Positions 35,595 through 45,572 of a DNA stretch of 55,536 nt are shown one piece after another; positions within the stretch are counted from its first letter, which is position 1; every line of letters starts with the position of its first letter. Location of the stretch: NCBI GenBank assembly GCA_910578455.1, contig CAJTQA010000020.1:1-55536 (forward strand), written 5' to 3'. Below the pieces are notes generated by a model. It searched no databases and was not told where the DNA came from. It saw nothing but the letters and a program-made list of their open reading frames with translations. The position numbers and the translations under genes were made by a program. This stretch comes from an uncultured Dorea sp. GTDB lineage: Bacteria > Bacillota > Clostridia > Lachnospirales > Lachnospiraceae.

Positions 35595-35722
35595 AATCAA
35601 TTCCTCCTACTAAATTTAAACACTATTGCTATCATACACAATATTGCATTTTTCATCAAGTTATTTTTATTAAATCTTACATATTTCATACATATTTTAT
35701 AAAATATGTGCTACCAGGCGCA

Positions 35723-36853
35723 TCATTCCCCGGCCCTCATGCCTGCAATCTTCTCTTTCTTATAGCTCGCATAAGTTCCTTTTTCAATTGCATCCCTTAT
35801 CTCCGCCATCATCGTATTGTAGAAATACAGATTATGGAGCACGCAAAGCCTCATCCCCAGCATCTCTTTTGCTTTTAAAAGATGCCGCACATACGCCCTG
35901 GAAAAGCTCCTGCAAGCCGGGCACCGGCATCCCTCCTCGATGGGCCGTGCGTCCAACTCATATTTCGCATTGAACATATTCAGTTTTCCATGATTTGTAT
36001 ATACATGGCCGTGCCTGCCGTTTCTGCTGGGATATACGCAGTCAAAGAAGTCCACGCCTCTCTCTACTGACTCCAGGATGTTTTCCGGCGTTCCCACCCC
36101 CATGAGATAGGTAGGCTTATCCTGCGGAAGATGCGGAACGACCGCGTCAAGAATCCGGTACATATCTTCGTGGGACTCGCCCACCGCAAGCCCGCCTACG
36201 GCGTACCCGTCAAGGTTAAGCTCCGTAATCTCCTTTGCATGGCGAACCCGGATATCCTCATAGACTCCCCCCTGATTAATCCCAAAAAGCAGCTGATGCC
36301 TGTTGATCGTATCCGGCAGCTCATTTAACTGCCCCATCTTTTCCTTGCACCTCGCAAGCCATCTGGTAGTGCGGTTCACGGAGCGCTCCATGTAATCCCT
36401 GTCCGCTACGCTTGACGGGCACTCGTCAAACGCCATCGCGATAGTGGATGCCAGATTGGACTGAATCTGCATGCTCTCCTCCGGTCCCATGAATATCTTC
36501 CTGCCGTCGATGTGGGAGTTAAAATACACTCCCTCTTCTTTGATTCTTCTGAGCCCTGCCAGGGAAAACACCTGAAAACCGCCGGAATCCGTCAGGATCG
36601 GCTTATCCCACACCATAAATTTGTGGAGCCCGCCGAGCTTTTTTATCACCTCGTCACCGGGCCGCACATGCAGATGGTATGTATTAGAAAGCTCCACCTG
36701 TGTTCCGATCTCCCGAAGGTCTGTCGCGTCCACCGCACCTTTAATGGCAGCTGCGGTTCCCACATTCATAAATACAGGGGTCTCAATGGCCCCATGTACT
36801 GTCTCAAGCCTTCCTCTTTTGGCAAGGCCATCTGTTTTTAATAATTCATACAT
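35723..36853 (-). CDS. tgt: tRNA-guanine transglycosylase
   Basis: Exchanges the wobble guanine of GUN-anticodon tRNAs for a queuosine precursor. 376 residues with the nucleophile/substrate motifs TDSGGFQVFSL and DCVYPSRNGRHG, the catalytic GGLAVGE loop, and the C-terminal zinc site CRCPACRSFSRAY followed by the LHNL histidine. Upstream of yajC by about 130 bases. In this group of bacteria the enzyme may use queuine or queine salvaged from others as well as preQ1; sequence alone cannot tell. Confidence 0.95.
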   Translation of the reverse strand: MYELLKTDGLAKRGRLETVHGAIETPVFMNVGTAAAIKGAVDATDLREIGTQVELSNTYHLHVRPGDEVIKKLGGLHKFMVWDKPILTDSGGFQVFSLAGLRRIKEEGVYFNSHIDGRKIFMGPEESMQIQSNLASTIAMAFDECPSSVADRDYMERSVNRTTRWLARCKEKMGQLNELPDTINRHQLLFGINQGGVYEDIRVRHAKEITELNLDGYAVGGLAVGESHEDMYRILDAVVPHLPQDKPTYLMGVGTPENILESVERGVDFFDCVYPSRNGRHGHVYTNHGKLNMFNAKYELDARPIEEGCRCPACRSFSRAYVRHLLKAKEMLGMRLCVLHNLYFYNTMMAEIRDAIEKGTYASYKKEKIAGMRAGE

Positions 36854-36917
36854 GATTTATTTCCTCTTGTATATACCCACAGGGCATCCCGTAATACATG
36901 TTCCTGCGAATCTCTTC

Positions 36918-38474
36918 CTAATAGTGGCATACGACAGGTATTCCTGCACTGATCAGGCTGTAAAGTTTTTTTGCTTTTTCTTCCGGCATGTTGATGCATC
37001 CGTGGGAGCCGTGGCTTTTATACCTGTCGCCTCCGAATGATGACTGCCAGTTTGCGTCATGGAACCCAATCCCGCCGTTAAAGGGCATCCAGTACTTTAC
37101 GGGCGTCTCATAGGAATATGTGCCGTCCGCCTTCTTTTCTCCCCTGAGAGTTGCGTTTCTCGTCTTGTATGACAACGTATACACGCCCTGCGGAGTAGCA
37201 TTTCCCTTATTCGGGTTCCCTGTGACAACATCTGTCTCCAGAACCACCTTTCCGTCTTTGATAAAATACATATGCTGATCCGTAAGGTCTACTTCCGCGT
37301 ATGTGCTGCCTACCCCTGCTCCGTCATGGGATGCCGCCTTGCTCTTAAAGGACGGCTCCCTGGTCACCACTTTTCCTTTCTTTATATCGTCAAGAAGCTT
37401 TTCGTACTCTGTATCCTGATCCATCAGCCAGCCGTAACTGCCTCCCTCCACAGTCACAGAATCTCCGTCCGCCGTGGTGAATTTCTTTGGTTTGTACTTC
37501 GTGTCGTATTTTTCTGCCAGTTTCTTTATATATTCTTTCACGTCTTCCTTTTTAAAGGATACTTTCATCTTCTTTTTGTTGATCTTAACCCAATCTGCAA
37601 TCGTTGCGGAATCCACAACCTCCGTTTTTGAGCCAAAATCATAAGTGACCTGCGCCCCAAGATAGCTGTTCATCTTTGCCGCCGCCTCAAGAACTTCCTT
37701 TGAATCCGATACATATTTGGGAAGGATATAGCAGTCTTTCTCGGCCAGGTTCACGCTGTCCTGAAAGCCGTTGATCGCTTCCGTGACGGCTGCCATGAAT
37801 TTTTCTGTCTCAATCTTTGTTCCCAGCACTTCCGGCACGACATCAAACCGTCCGTCCTTAAATGCCGGATATGCGTTCTTTGAGGATGTCTGATTCTCCT
37901 CGTCCATGCATTTCAGGCTGCTGATCGTCTCGTCCAGCTTTGCCGCGTCATACTTTACTCCGATTTTCGCCTCTATCTCTGTAGGCTCCAAGAGAGATTT
38001 GATCCAAAAAAGTTTTTGCTGCCCTTCTGCAAGCTGCCTTATGCTTTCTCCTGAGTTATACTTGATCCCAATATCCGCACCTTTGATCACTTCTCTGCTT
38101 CCGTCCGATTCCTCCAGCGTCAGCGTATAATCCGCCACCTGTTTTTTCATATAATTTTCGACTTCACTGACTTCTTTCAATGAAAAATCCACGCCGTTGA
38201 TTTTCGTATCAAACATAAAATGGCTGTTGAAAAACATCGCCATGCCAAAATATGCCCCCGCAGACAGCATGGTAAAGATGCCGAACGTCAGCAGAAGCTT
38301 TTTGCCTAAGCTCCCCTTCTTCTTGCCTCCCTGCTCTTTCACGCCTGTTTTTTTTGTGCCGTCTCCGTCTTTTCCGCCGTTGAAAAAGTCATTCTTCTCT
38401 ATATCATCCACGTAGAAAACGTCTAAATCTTCCTGGTCTGCTTTCTTCTTTTTCCTCTTGTCGTTTTTAGCCAT
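36918..38474 (-). CDS. L,D-transpeptidase with PG-binding domains
   Basis: 518-residue membrane-anchored wall enzyme. A lysine-rich cytosolic tail, one membrane segment (about 57-82), two putative peptidoglycan-binding-4 type domains (about 90-365), and a C-terminal YkuD catalytic domain (about 388-518) with HGSHGCINMP holding the nucleophilic cysteine. It makes 3-3 peptidoglycan cross-links or attaches proteins to the wall. ATG 38474 has AAGGAG eleven bases upstream. It is preceded by a near-consensus promoter and is divergent from aroC. Confidence 0.9.
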   Translation of the reverse strand: MAKNDKRKKKKADQEDLDVFYVDDIEKNDFFNGGKDGDGTKKTGVKEQGGKKKGSLGKKLLLTFGIFTMLSAGAYFGMAMFFNSHFMFDTKINGVDFSLKEVSEVENYMKKQVADYTLTLEESDGSREVIKGADIGIKYNSGESIRQLAEGQQKLFWIKSLLEPTEIEAKIGVKYDAAKLDETISSLKCMDEENQTSSKNAYPAFKDGRFDVVPEVLGTKIETEKFMAAVTEAINGFQDSVNLAEKDCYILPKYVSDSKEVLEAAAKMNSYLGAQVTYDFGSKTEVVDSATIADWVKINKKKMKVSFKKEDVKEYIKKLAEKYDTKYKPKKFTTADGDSVTVEGGSYGWLMDQDTEYEKLLDDIKKGKVVTREPSFKSKAASHDGAGVGSTYAEVDLTDQHMYFIKDGKVVLETDVVTGNPNKGNATPQGVYTLSYKTRNATLRGEKKADGTYSYETPVKYWMPFNGGIGFHDANWQSSFGGDRYKSHGSHGCINMPEEKAKKLYSLISAGIPVVCHY

Positions 38475-38535
38475 AATCAACTGAACTCCTTAATCATTAT
38501 AAATTATACTCCTTAGCTCCTCCCCATACCGTTTT

Positions 38536-38564
38536 ATTATAATATGCCGGCAAATAAATGTACA
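38536..38564 (-). promoter_or_regulatory. Promoter of the L,D-transpeptidase gene
   Basis: Minus-strand TGTACA (38559-38564) and perfect TATAAT (38536-38541) with a 17-nt spacer. On the other strand, a TATAAT about 20 nt before the aroC SD has only a poor -35, so aroC's promoter is less certain. Confidence 0.55.
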
Positions 38565-38715
38565 GGAGAATTCCTTTAAAAAAAAATGAAGATTTTATGA
38601 CGATTTGTTACCCCTGAAAATTTACATTTCCAGATAACTATTGTATGATAGAAAAGATTCATCTATTTCATTATTTACGAAATTAATTATATAATCAGTT
38701 AAAGGAGTGTTTTAC

Positions 38716-39813
38716 ATGGCAGGTTCAACTTATGGAACTTTATTTCGGATCACCACCTGGGGAGAATCCCACGGCAGCGCCCTCGGCGTTGTCATAGACG
38801 GCTGCCCCGCCGGGCTCCCCCTCTCAGAAAGCGATGTTCAGTCTTTCCTCGACCGCAGGAAACCAGGCTGCAGCAAATACTCGACTCCCAGGCAGGAAAC
38901 AGATAAGGCGGAAATCCTCTCCGGTATCTTCGAGGGAAAGACTACAGGCACGCCCATCTCCATTCTGGTAAAAAATCTTGACCAGCGTTCCAGAGATTAC
39001 GGAAGGATTAAGAACTGCTACCGGCCGGGCCACGCAGACTTTACTTTTGACGCCAAATATGGTTTCCGGGATTACCGCGGAGGCGGGCGTTCCTCCGGGC
39101 GCGAGACCATAGGACGCGTCGCCGCAGGCGCGGTCGCCGCAAAGATCTTGTGCAGGCTGGGCATACGCCTTACCACATACACCCGGTCAATCGGGGATAT
39201 CACCGTTCCTGAGAACTGTTTTGACCTAAGCTGCATCGGAGACAATGCTCTCTGCATGCCAAGTGTATCCTATGCCGAAAAAGCCGCCTCTTACCTGGAA
39301 GACTGCATGAGAAACCACGACTCTGCGGGAGGCATCATTGAATGTCGGATTGACGGCATTCCCGCCGGCATCGGAGAGCCCGTATTTGATAAGCTGGATG
39401 CCTCTCTTTCAAAAGCCATCATGTCCATTGGGGCCGTCAAGGGCGTCGAGATTGGGGACGGCTTTCTGGCCGCCAAATCATCCGGCAGTACAAATAATGA
39501 CTCTTTCTATTCTAAAGACGGCTGCATCCACAAGAAGACGAACCATTCCGGCGGGATACTCGGCGGGATAAGCGACGGGCAGGCCATCCTGGTGCGCGCC
39601 GCCGTAAAGCCTACCCCATCTATTGCAAGAGAGCAGGAGACTGTCACGGCAGACGGCGAGAATACAAGCATCTCCATTACCGGACGCCACGACCCTGTCA
39701 TCGTACCTAGAGCCGTAGTCGTGGTAGAGGCAATGGCTGCGCTGACAATCGCCGATATGCTTATGGTCAATATGTCCTCCAGGCTCAGCAGCTTAGAAAC
39801 TTTTTATCTGTAA
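38716..39813 (+). CDS. aroC: Chorismate synthase
   Basis: FMN-dependent last step of the shikimate pathway. 365 residues from the ATG at 38716, which has AAAGGAG eight bases upstream; the start MAGSTYGTLFRITTWGESHG is typical. Other family segments are GHADFTFDAKYGFRDYRGGGRSSGRET and the C-terminal RHDPVIVPRAVVVVEAMAALTIADMLM region, here described in part. It is monocistronic, without other aro genes nearby. Confidence 0.95.
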   Translation: MAGSTYGTLFRITTWGESHGSALGVVIDGCPAGLPLSESDVQSFLDRRKPGCSKYSTPRQETDKAEILSGIFEGKTTGTPISILVKNLDQRSRDYGRIKNCYRPGHADFTFDAKYGFRDYRGGGRSSGRETIGRVAAGAVAAKILCRLGIRLTTYTRSIGDITVPENCFDLSCIGDNALCMPSVSYAEKAASYLEDCMRNHDSAGGIIECRIDGIPAGIGEPVFDKLDASLSKAIMSIGAVKGVEIGDGFLAAKSSGSTNNDSFYSKDGCIHKKTNHSGGILGGISDGQAILVRAAVKPTPSIAREQETVTADGENTSISITGRHDPVIVPRAVVVVEAMAALTIADMLMVNMSSRLSSLETFYL

Positions 39814-39830
39814 CGTCATACGCCCCCAAA

Positions 39831-39846
39831 AGAACATTAATGTTCT
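39831..39846. promoter_or_regulatory. 16-bp perfect palindrome, possible operator
   Basis: AGAACATTAATGTTCT is a perfect palindrome 18 bases after aroC and about 130 before the XRE gene. A half-site-like AGAACATT recurs near 39890. It does not fit the Firmicute LexA box, which has four rather than six bases between GAAC and GTTC. It could be an autoregulatory site of the XRE protein; this is inference. The interval 39814-39974 otherwise holds the XRE gene's promoter region (AT-rich, TATAAA-like). Confidence 0.4.
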
Positions 39847-39974
39847 CGAAAACCTCAGTATCTTTTTATACTTAAAATATTTTATATCAGAACATTTTTA
39901 TGCTTTTATTATCCTGTCCGGTATGCTATCATAGTATAAAAGGTATAAAATTCATAGTGCTGAGGTGAGGTCAT

Positions 39975-40439
39975 ATGACGATCGGAGAAAATATCAAGCG
40001 AATCAGAAAAGAAAAAGGACTGACGCAGAAACAGCTCGGCAGCCTGTGCCAGATGGCAGACTCCGCAATCCGTAGGTACGAGCTCGGGAAAGCCCGCCCT
40101 AAATTAGAGACGATACATAAAATTGCCACAGGGCTCGGTGTTCCCGTCCGTATTCTGGTTGACAAATGCGGACCTGAATATGAGCTGGGCTCCCAGCCTG
40201 CCATATCCGACACAAGCCGTTCCGGCTCCGGTTATGCCTGGGATGACTGGCTGCATGCAAACAATATCCATTTCATGAAATACAAAATGAACGGGCGCGA
40301 AGGGATGCTCATAAAGCTTGCAGACACAAAAGAATTCCACTTTCTCACGGAAGACCAGACAAAGCAGCTGCCGCAGCTGAGCATCGAGCAGACGAGGCTG
40401 CTCATAAAAGCCATGAGCGCCGCAAACAAAAAGCCTTAA
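39975..40439 (+). CDS. XRE-family transcriptional regulator
   Basis: 154 residues. Helix-turn-helix at about 4-60, with the characteristic IKRIRKEKGLTQKQLGSLC, then ADSAIRRYELGKARPKLETI. The C-terminal half (about 85-150) is unrecognised and may sense a ligand or mediate dimerisation. GTGAGGT-type SD upstream. A single gene between aroC and a terminator; related small HTH proteins are common in gut Clostridia and often of unknown target. Confidence 0.8.
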   Translation: MTIGENIKRIRKEKGLTQKQLGSLCQMADSAIRRYELGKARPKLETIHKIATGLGVPVRILVDKCGPEYELGSQPAISDTSRSGSGYAWDDWLHANNIHFMKYKMNGREGMLIKLADTKEFHFLTEDQTKQLPQLSIEQTRLLIKAMSAANKKP

Positions 40440-40441
40440 AG

Positions 40442-40479
40442 AAAAGGTGTGTATCCCTCCCGGATAGCACACCTTTTTT
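40442..40479. terminator. Bidirectional intrinsic terminator
   Basis: Arms 40442-40456 and 40462-40477 pair over about 15 bp with one bulged G (40467), a 5-nt loop, and T runs on both sides. Shared by the convergent XRE and histidine kinase genes. Confidence 0.85.
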
Positions 40480-40498
40480 CATACAATTCTTCTCTGTT

Positions 40499-43045
40499 TT
40501 ATTTCATATATTTCTTCAGCTGCTTTACTACTTCCTGCATGTCTATCGGTTTCGCAATATGGGCATTCATCCCGGCCTCCAGGCACTTTTTATGATCCTC
40601 TGAAAATGCATCTGCCGTCATAGCAATAATTGGTATCTCCGCTGCATCAGCACGGTCAAGCGCACGTATGGTTTCTGTCGCTTCATAACCGTTCATGATT
40701 GGCATGCGGATGTCCATAAGGATCGCATCATAAAAGCCGATATCAGAGTTTTCAAACATCTCTACTCCAATCTTCCCGTTTTCCGCCCTATCCATGGAAA
40801 ATCCAATCTCTCCAAGCAGTTCTTCCGCTATTTCCCAGTTCAGGTCGTTATCTTCTGCCAGAAGTATCCGCCTGCCGCTAAAATCCTCTGTTTTATCTTC
40901 ATATTCTATCTTCTTTTCGTCCGCAATTCCGGCAAACTTCCTCAGACTGTAATACAGTGTAGATTTAAACAGCGGCTTGGAAATAAACCCGGTAATTCCG
41001 GCATCCCGTGCTTCTTCTTCAATGTCGCTCCAGTCATATGCTGAGATAAGGATAATCGGGATGTCGTCTCCAAGTTTCCTGTGTATCTCATTGGCTGTCT
41101 TAATACCGTTCATTCCGGGAAGTTTCCAATCCAGCAGGATGATATGATAATCGTCATGCTGCAGATGCCTCTTTTCCACCATCTGTACGGCAGACTCCCC
41201 ATCCAGCGTCCAGTCAGCCTCCACGCCGATGGTCTTCAGGGACTTTACAGCGCTCAGACAGAGCTGCTCGTCATCATCTACTACAAGCATCCTCCACGCC
41301 GGCAGGATCATATCCTCTTCCTGTACTATCGCCTTCTCCAAATCCAGGGTCACGCAGAACATTGTTCCTTTGCCCTGTTCGCTCTGTACTTCGATAGTTC
41401 CGCCCATGGCATCCACAATGTATTTCGTTATCGCCATACCAAGCCCGGTTCCCTGTATCTTCTGGACACGGTTATTGTCTTCCCTTGCAAAGGACTCAAA
41501 TATCTTGTCCCGAAACTCCTTCGACATACCAATCCCGCTGTCTTCCACCGTAATGCAGATACGGCTCCAGTCCTCTCCCTTAGGAGATTCTTTTTCAAAC
41601 ATGGACATCCTGATACTGCCGCCCTCCGGAGTAAACTTGATGGCATTGGACAAGAAGTTGAGAAGTATCTGATTCAGCCGCACACTGTCGCAGCATACGT
41701 TCTCTGTGCTGATGTCATGTATAAACACGTCAAAATTCTGGTTTTTCTCTTTTATCTGCGGCTGTACGATGCTCACAATACTCTCGATCACTTCTCTGAG
41801 GGAAATCTGATCCATATTCAGGTTCATTTTACCGCTCTCTATCTTCGACATATCCAATACATCATTGATAAGCCCCAGAAGATGCTTGCTGGACAGAGTG
41901 ATTTTTCTCAGGCAATTCTGCACCTGCTGCATATTGCTGATATTAGCGGTTGCAATAGCCGCCATGCCCACGATCGCATTCATCGGAGTACGGATATCAT
42001 GGCTCATATTCGATAAAAACTCGCTCTTCGCATGGTTTGCGTCCACCGCTTCCCGGCGTGCCTTATCAAGCTCTTTAAACTGCTCTTTTGTTAGCAGGAA
42101 GAACTTATAGAAGACTAAAAGCAATGCCAAGAGGACTACCGAACAGCCTGCAATCGCCATGACAATCCACACTGTATTCAGATCCTCAACAACCTCGCTC
42201 AGCGTGCCATAAGGCATAATCGTCACAAGATACCACTCCGAATAGGAGAGCGCCGTACAATGTACATGCCGTCTCCCATCCTCCACATTAAATATCCCCG
42301 AATAATTCTGCCCGGATTCCATAGCGCTTTTCATCTCTTTTATACAGTCGTCCGCATCTCTCCCGTCGGATTCCTCGAACATCGCCCGAATCCGGTCAAA
42401 ATAATTGTCTCTGACCGCATCTTCGCTTCGGATTACAAAACTTCCGTCACGTCTGATGATATGAGAATACACCATAGAGTCATTCTCATCCAATGACAGC
42501 GCCTCTCTCACATAGCTCACGGACAGCCCTCCCACAAGGGCAAGGCACTTCTCGCCGCTTTCCATGATATAGGACGCAGGCGCTCCCATGAGCACCACAT
42601 CTTCGCCGCTTTCATCTGTTCCGACAGCCACCTTTTTATCATCTTTGCTCAATGATTTCAGAAACGGTTTCGGATCCGTGACATGCACTTTATCTCCGTA
42701 AATCATCTCAAATTCCCCATCCTCTCCATAAAGAGCCAGATAGGAAAATCCTCTCGCTTTCGCATTGTAAGAAAGTTCTTCCCTCAGCGTCTTCCTGTCA
42801 TATTCCTGAGATGGCGTCACACCCACGATTTCTTCCACCTGTGCAAGCCTGAGCCCAACTGTCTTCTCAAAATGAAGTGAAATCTGCTCACTCATGCCAG
42901 ACATATATATCGTACCCACGCCATTAATTGTCTCAATACTTTTCCCGTTCATGTAAACCGCCATAAAACTGAAAATGACAACACATAAGGCTGATATGAA
43001 AAATACACTGTTCCGCAAAAAATTCATCGTTTTCTTTTTTATCAT
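40499..43045 (-). CDS. Hybrid sensor histidine kinase with two receiver domains
   Basis: 848 residues. Membrane segments at about 12-31 and 292-315 flank an extracellular sensor of roughly 260 residues, probably a Cache-type fold. Then HisKA with phospho-acceptor H349 (SNMSHDIRTPMNAI), HATPase (about 455-570; N box LLNFLSNAIKF, G boxes DSGIGM and GTGLGM), receiver 1 (about 586-703, D639) and receiver 2 (about 726-845, D778, in ILMDIRMP). No Hpt domain and no adjacent response regulator, so its phosphorelay partner is elsewhere. GGAGAGG precedes ATG 43045. Ligand unknown. Confidence 0.88.
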   Translation of the reverse strand: MIKKKTMNFLRNSVFFISALCVVIFSFMAVYMNGKSIETINGVGTIYMSGMSEQISLHFEKTVGLRLAQVEEIVGVTPSQEYDRKTLREELSYNAKARGFSYLALYGEDGEFEMIYGDKVHVTDPKPFLKSLSKDDKKVAVGTDESGEDVVLMGAPASYIMESGEKCLALVGGLSVSYVREALSLDENDSMVYSHIIRRDGSFVIRSEDAVRDNYFDRIRAMFEESDGRDADDCIKEMKSAMESGQNYSGIFNVEDGRRHVHCTALSYSEWYLVTIMPYGTLSEVVEDLNTVWIVMAIAGCSVVLLALLLVFYKFFLLTKEQFKELDKARREAVDANHAKSEFLSNMSHDIRTPMNAIVGMAAIATANISNMQQVQNCLRKITLSSKHLLGLINDVLDMSKIESGKMNLNMDQISLREVIESIVSIVQPQIKEKNQNFDVFIHDISTENVCCDSVRLNQILLNFLSNAIKFTPEGGSIRMSMFEKESPKGEDWSRICITVEDSGIGMSKEFRDKIFESFAREDNNRVQKIQGTGLGMAITKYIVDAMGGTIEVQSEQGKGTMFCVTLDLEKAIVQEEDMILPAWRMLVVDDDEQLCLSAVKSLKTIGVEADWTLDGESAVQMVEKRHLQHDDYHIILLDWKLPGMNGIKTANEIHRKLGDDIPIILISAYDWSDIEEEARDAGITGFISKPLFKSTLYYSLRKFAGIADEKKIEYEDKTEDFSGRRILLAEDNDLNWEIAEELLGEIGFSMDRAENGKIGVEMFENSDIGFYDAILMDIRMPIMNGYEATETIRALDRADAAEIPIIAMTADAFSEDHKKCLEAGMNAHIAKPIDMQEVVKQLKKYMK

Positions 43046-43095
43046 TATGACCTCTCCAATTCTGTATCTTCCAAAATTAAAGCTCTTATCCTTAC

Positions 43096-44766
43096 CTATA
43101 CTTTAAAGCAGCTGCCGCCCACAAATTCCCTGAGCAGCGAATTCATCGGAATATTCTCGCTGCCGATCCCTACAAAATAATCCAAAAATTTGAGCATCCT
43201 CTTTGCCTCAAGATACTCCGGGCAGTTCTTGTCAACCGCAAATAAAAGCCTCTCCACATAAGGTTTCAGCACTGCAAGCTCATAGATGAGGGCAGAGTTA
43301 AACATCTCGTCTGCCTCCTCCTGATAAGGGAAGATGTTTTTCTCCTCTCCCCTCCTGACCGATTCCCACATGTGTATCGTCCTTTGCGCGCTCGAGCCGC
43401 GGGTATAAGCATCCCTCACGATCCTCCTTAAGAGCCTGCCGTCCGTAGACGGAATCCTGTTATGCTCGTCGATATTAAGCTGGGTGAGCGCACTGATGTA
43501 TATCTTAAATTTATTCTCATCCGCAAGTTTTTCCGTAAGTTTAGGGTTCAGGCAATGGATTCCCTCGATAACAAGCACGTCATTTGCGCCCAGCTTTTTC
43601 ACTTTCCCGTCAAATTCCTTATGCCCGCTCACAAAATTAAATCTCGGAATCACAACCTCCTCGCCGTTTAAGAGCTTTTGCATCTGGAGGTTGAAGAGTT
43701 CAATATCCACCGCTTCCAGACACTCAAAATCATATTCTCCCTTCTCATCCCTGGGCGTCTCATCGCGCTCCACAAAATAATTATCCACCGCGAGAGGATG
43801 GGGAACAAGCCCGTTGGCTCTCAGCTGAATAGACAGGCGGTGTGAAAATGTCGTCTTTCCTGACGAAGACGGCCCCGCAACCAACACGAACTTTATATCC
43901 TTGCGGGCCGCAATCTTCGATGCAATCTCCGCGATTTTCTTTTCCTGCAGGGCCTCCTGTACAAGCACCAGTTCCTGCACGTCGCCTTTCGTCACCTTAT
44001 CGTTGAGCGCTCCCACCGTCTCTATCCCCTGCATGTCTCCCCATTTCGTGGCTTCCTTGAGCACCTGGAAGAGCTTGTTTTGCGGAACGAATTCCGGAAC
44101 ACGGGCAGGGTCGCGCCGCACCGGCATCTGCAATACAAAGCCTTCATCATAGAGATGAATGCTGAAATACTTAAGATAGCCCGCGCTGGGAACCATATAC
44201 CCGTAAAAATAGTCTTCAAACTCATTCATATTATATATATTAACTCTCGACACCCTGCGGTATTCAAACAATTTCTCCTTATCATACATGCCGTGCCTGT
44301 GAAACAGGGCAACCGCCTCGTCCGTACCGACGCTGCGCTTGTCAATAGGGATATCCTTCTGTGCCAGCTCCCGCATCCTGCCTTCCACTTTGCTGACGAA
44401 CTCCTGATCAAGAGGCACATTGCCGTCAACCGTGCAGTAATACCCCTTGCTCACCGAGAAATGAATCCTTACTTTCTGTATCTTTTCACGGGAATACACA
44501 TCATAAATCGACTTCACAAGCAGAAGGCTCATGCTTCTCTTATACGTCTCATGCCCGATGGCTCCGGCAGTAGTCTCAAAATCAAGCGTACAATCAGACT
44601 TTACCTCTTTCCGAAGCTCCTGCAGTTTTCCGTTTACATACGCAAGAACAATATCATTATCATATCTGTCCCGGAACTCCTCAGCAATCTGCTGATAAGA
44701 TGTTCCGGCTATGTACTGCCGCTCTTCATCTCCAATCTTCACGCGGCACATCTTTTCTTCTTTCAT
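43096..44766 (-). CDS. Uridine kinase-like nucleoside kinase with N-terminal TGS-like domain
   Basis: 556 residues: an N-terminal TGS/ThrRS-like region (about 1-220, including a THR-RS second-additional-domain-like part) and a C-terminal P-loop kinase of the phosphoribulokinase/uridine kinase group with GPSSSGKTTFS near 295-305 and the LVIEGIHCLNP acidic region. Proteins of this shape are typical of Clostridia and annotated as nucleoside kinase; the substrate is not fixed experimentally as far as I can tell from sequence. Located between the hybrid kinase and the nif3 gene, about 27 bases from the latter. Confidence 0.8.
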   Translation of the reverse strand: MKEEKMCRVKIGDEERQYIAGTSYQQIAEEFRDRYDNDIVLAYVNGKLQELRKEVKSDCTLDFETTAGAIGHETYKRSMSLLLVKSIYDVYSREKIQKVRIHFSVSKGYYCTVDGNVPLDQEFVSKVEGRMRELAQKDIPIDKRSVGTDEAVALFHRHGMYDKEKLFEYRRVSRVNIYNMNEFEDYFYGYMVPSAGYLKYFSIHLYDEGFVLQMPVRRDPARVPEFVPQNKLFQVLKEATKWGDMQGIETVGALNDKVTKGDVQELVLVQEALQEKKIAEIASKIAARKDIKFVLVAGPSSSGKTTFSHRLSIQLRANGLVPHPLAVDNYFVERDETPRDEKGEYDFECLEAVDIELFNLQMQKLLNGEEVVIPRFNFVSGHKEFDGKVKKLGANDVLVIEGIHCLNPKLTEKLADENKFKIYISALTQLNIDEHNRIPSTDGRLLRRIVRDAYTRGSSAQRTIHMWESVRRGEEKNIFPYQEEADEMFNSALIYELAVLKPYVERLLFAVDKNCPEYLEAKRMLKFLDYFVGIGSENIPMNSLLREFVGGSCFKV

Positions 44767-44792
44767 AATCCTACCTCCAGGCTATCTCCCGT

Positions 44793-45572
44793 TTATACTA
44801 TGTGAAAAGGGTTCGAAACCGGTTCCGCAACAATCCGGATCCCGTCTAACTTTTCCGAAAGGAACTCTTTTACGTTCCCGATAAATATATGCTCCACTCC
44901 ATAATGCCCTGCATCAATGACCGCAAGTCCCTGGGCTACGCAGTCGATCCCTTCGTGATGGCCAATGTCACCCGTCACCAGGACATCCGCCCCTTTGGCT
45001 ATCGCCGGGCGAATGGCACTTTTGCCAGAACCCGGACAAACAGCGACCCTGGAGACTTTTTTCCCGGGCTCGCCAAACACTCTCACATGCTCAAGCCGAA
45101 ACGCCCCTTTAACCGCCTGGGAGAATTCCTCCAGTGTCATCTCTGACGGCAGATCGGCTATCTCTCCTATTCCCATCTCTTTTTCTTCCTCACAGGTGAC
45201 TTCCAGGACACGGGGATTTAAAAATCCCATCTTTTCACCTGCCAGACGCCCCATCCTGCAGACATCATAGTTCGTATGCATGGCATAATAAGAAATATCG
45301 TTTCCTATCAGGCGCAGGAGGCGCCTTCCCACAAAATCCCGGTTATGGATTCTTTTAAGCCCGCCGAAAATCAATGGATGATGGGTGACCAGCATATCTG
45401 CCTGCTCCCTGATTGCAGCATCTACCGTCTCATCCGTCGCATCAAGCGCTATGTATATGCATTTGACATCTTTATCGTCTCTGCCCGCCAGAAGTCCCAC
45501 ATTATCCCAGTCAAGAGCATATTTCACCGGATAAGCCGCCTCAATCGTTTCCATTATCTCTTTGCATGTCAT
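44793..45572 (-). CDS. Nif3-like dinuclear metal-centre protein
   Basis: 259 residues of the NIF3/YbgI/DUF34 family, which forms a hexamer with a two-metal site; cellular function is unsettled. Motifs: YALDWDNVGLL near the N-terminus, the metal ligands in THHPLIF, and the C-terminal TGDIGHHEGIDC and DAGHYGVEHIF. ATG 45572 has AAAGGAAG eight bases upstream and overlaps the end of trmK by 32 bases; an earlier in-frame ATG exists. Follows trmK, a very common pairing in Firmicutes. Confidence 0.9.
   Translation of the reverse strand: MTCKEIMETIEAAYPVKYALDWDNVGLLAGRDDKDVKCIYIALDATDETVDAAIREQADMLVTHHPLIFGGLKRIHNRDFVGRRLLRLIGNDISYYAMHTNYDVCRMGRLAGEKMGFLNPRVLEVTCEEEKEMGIGEIADLPSEMTLEEFSQAVKGAFRLEHVRVFGEPGKKVSRVAVCPGSGKSAIRPAIAKGADVLVTGDIGHHEGIDCVAQGLAVIDAGHYGVEHIFIGNVKEFLSEKLDGIRIVAEPVSNPFHIV

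Noticed and set aside
39831..39846. LexA (SOS) box
   Set aside because: Six bases instead of four separate GAAC and GTTC.
44080..44805. 241-codon plus-strand open frame opposite the nucleoside kinase
   Set aside because: Antisense shadow of a conserved kinase; no ribosome site.
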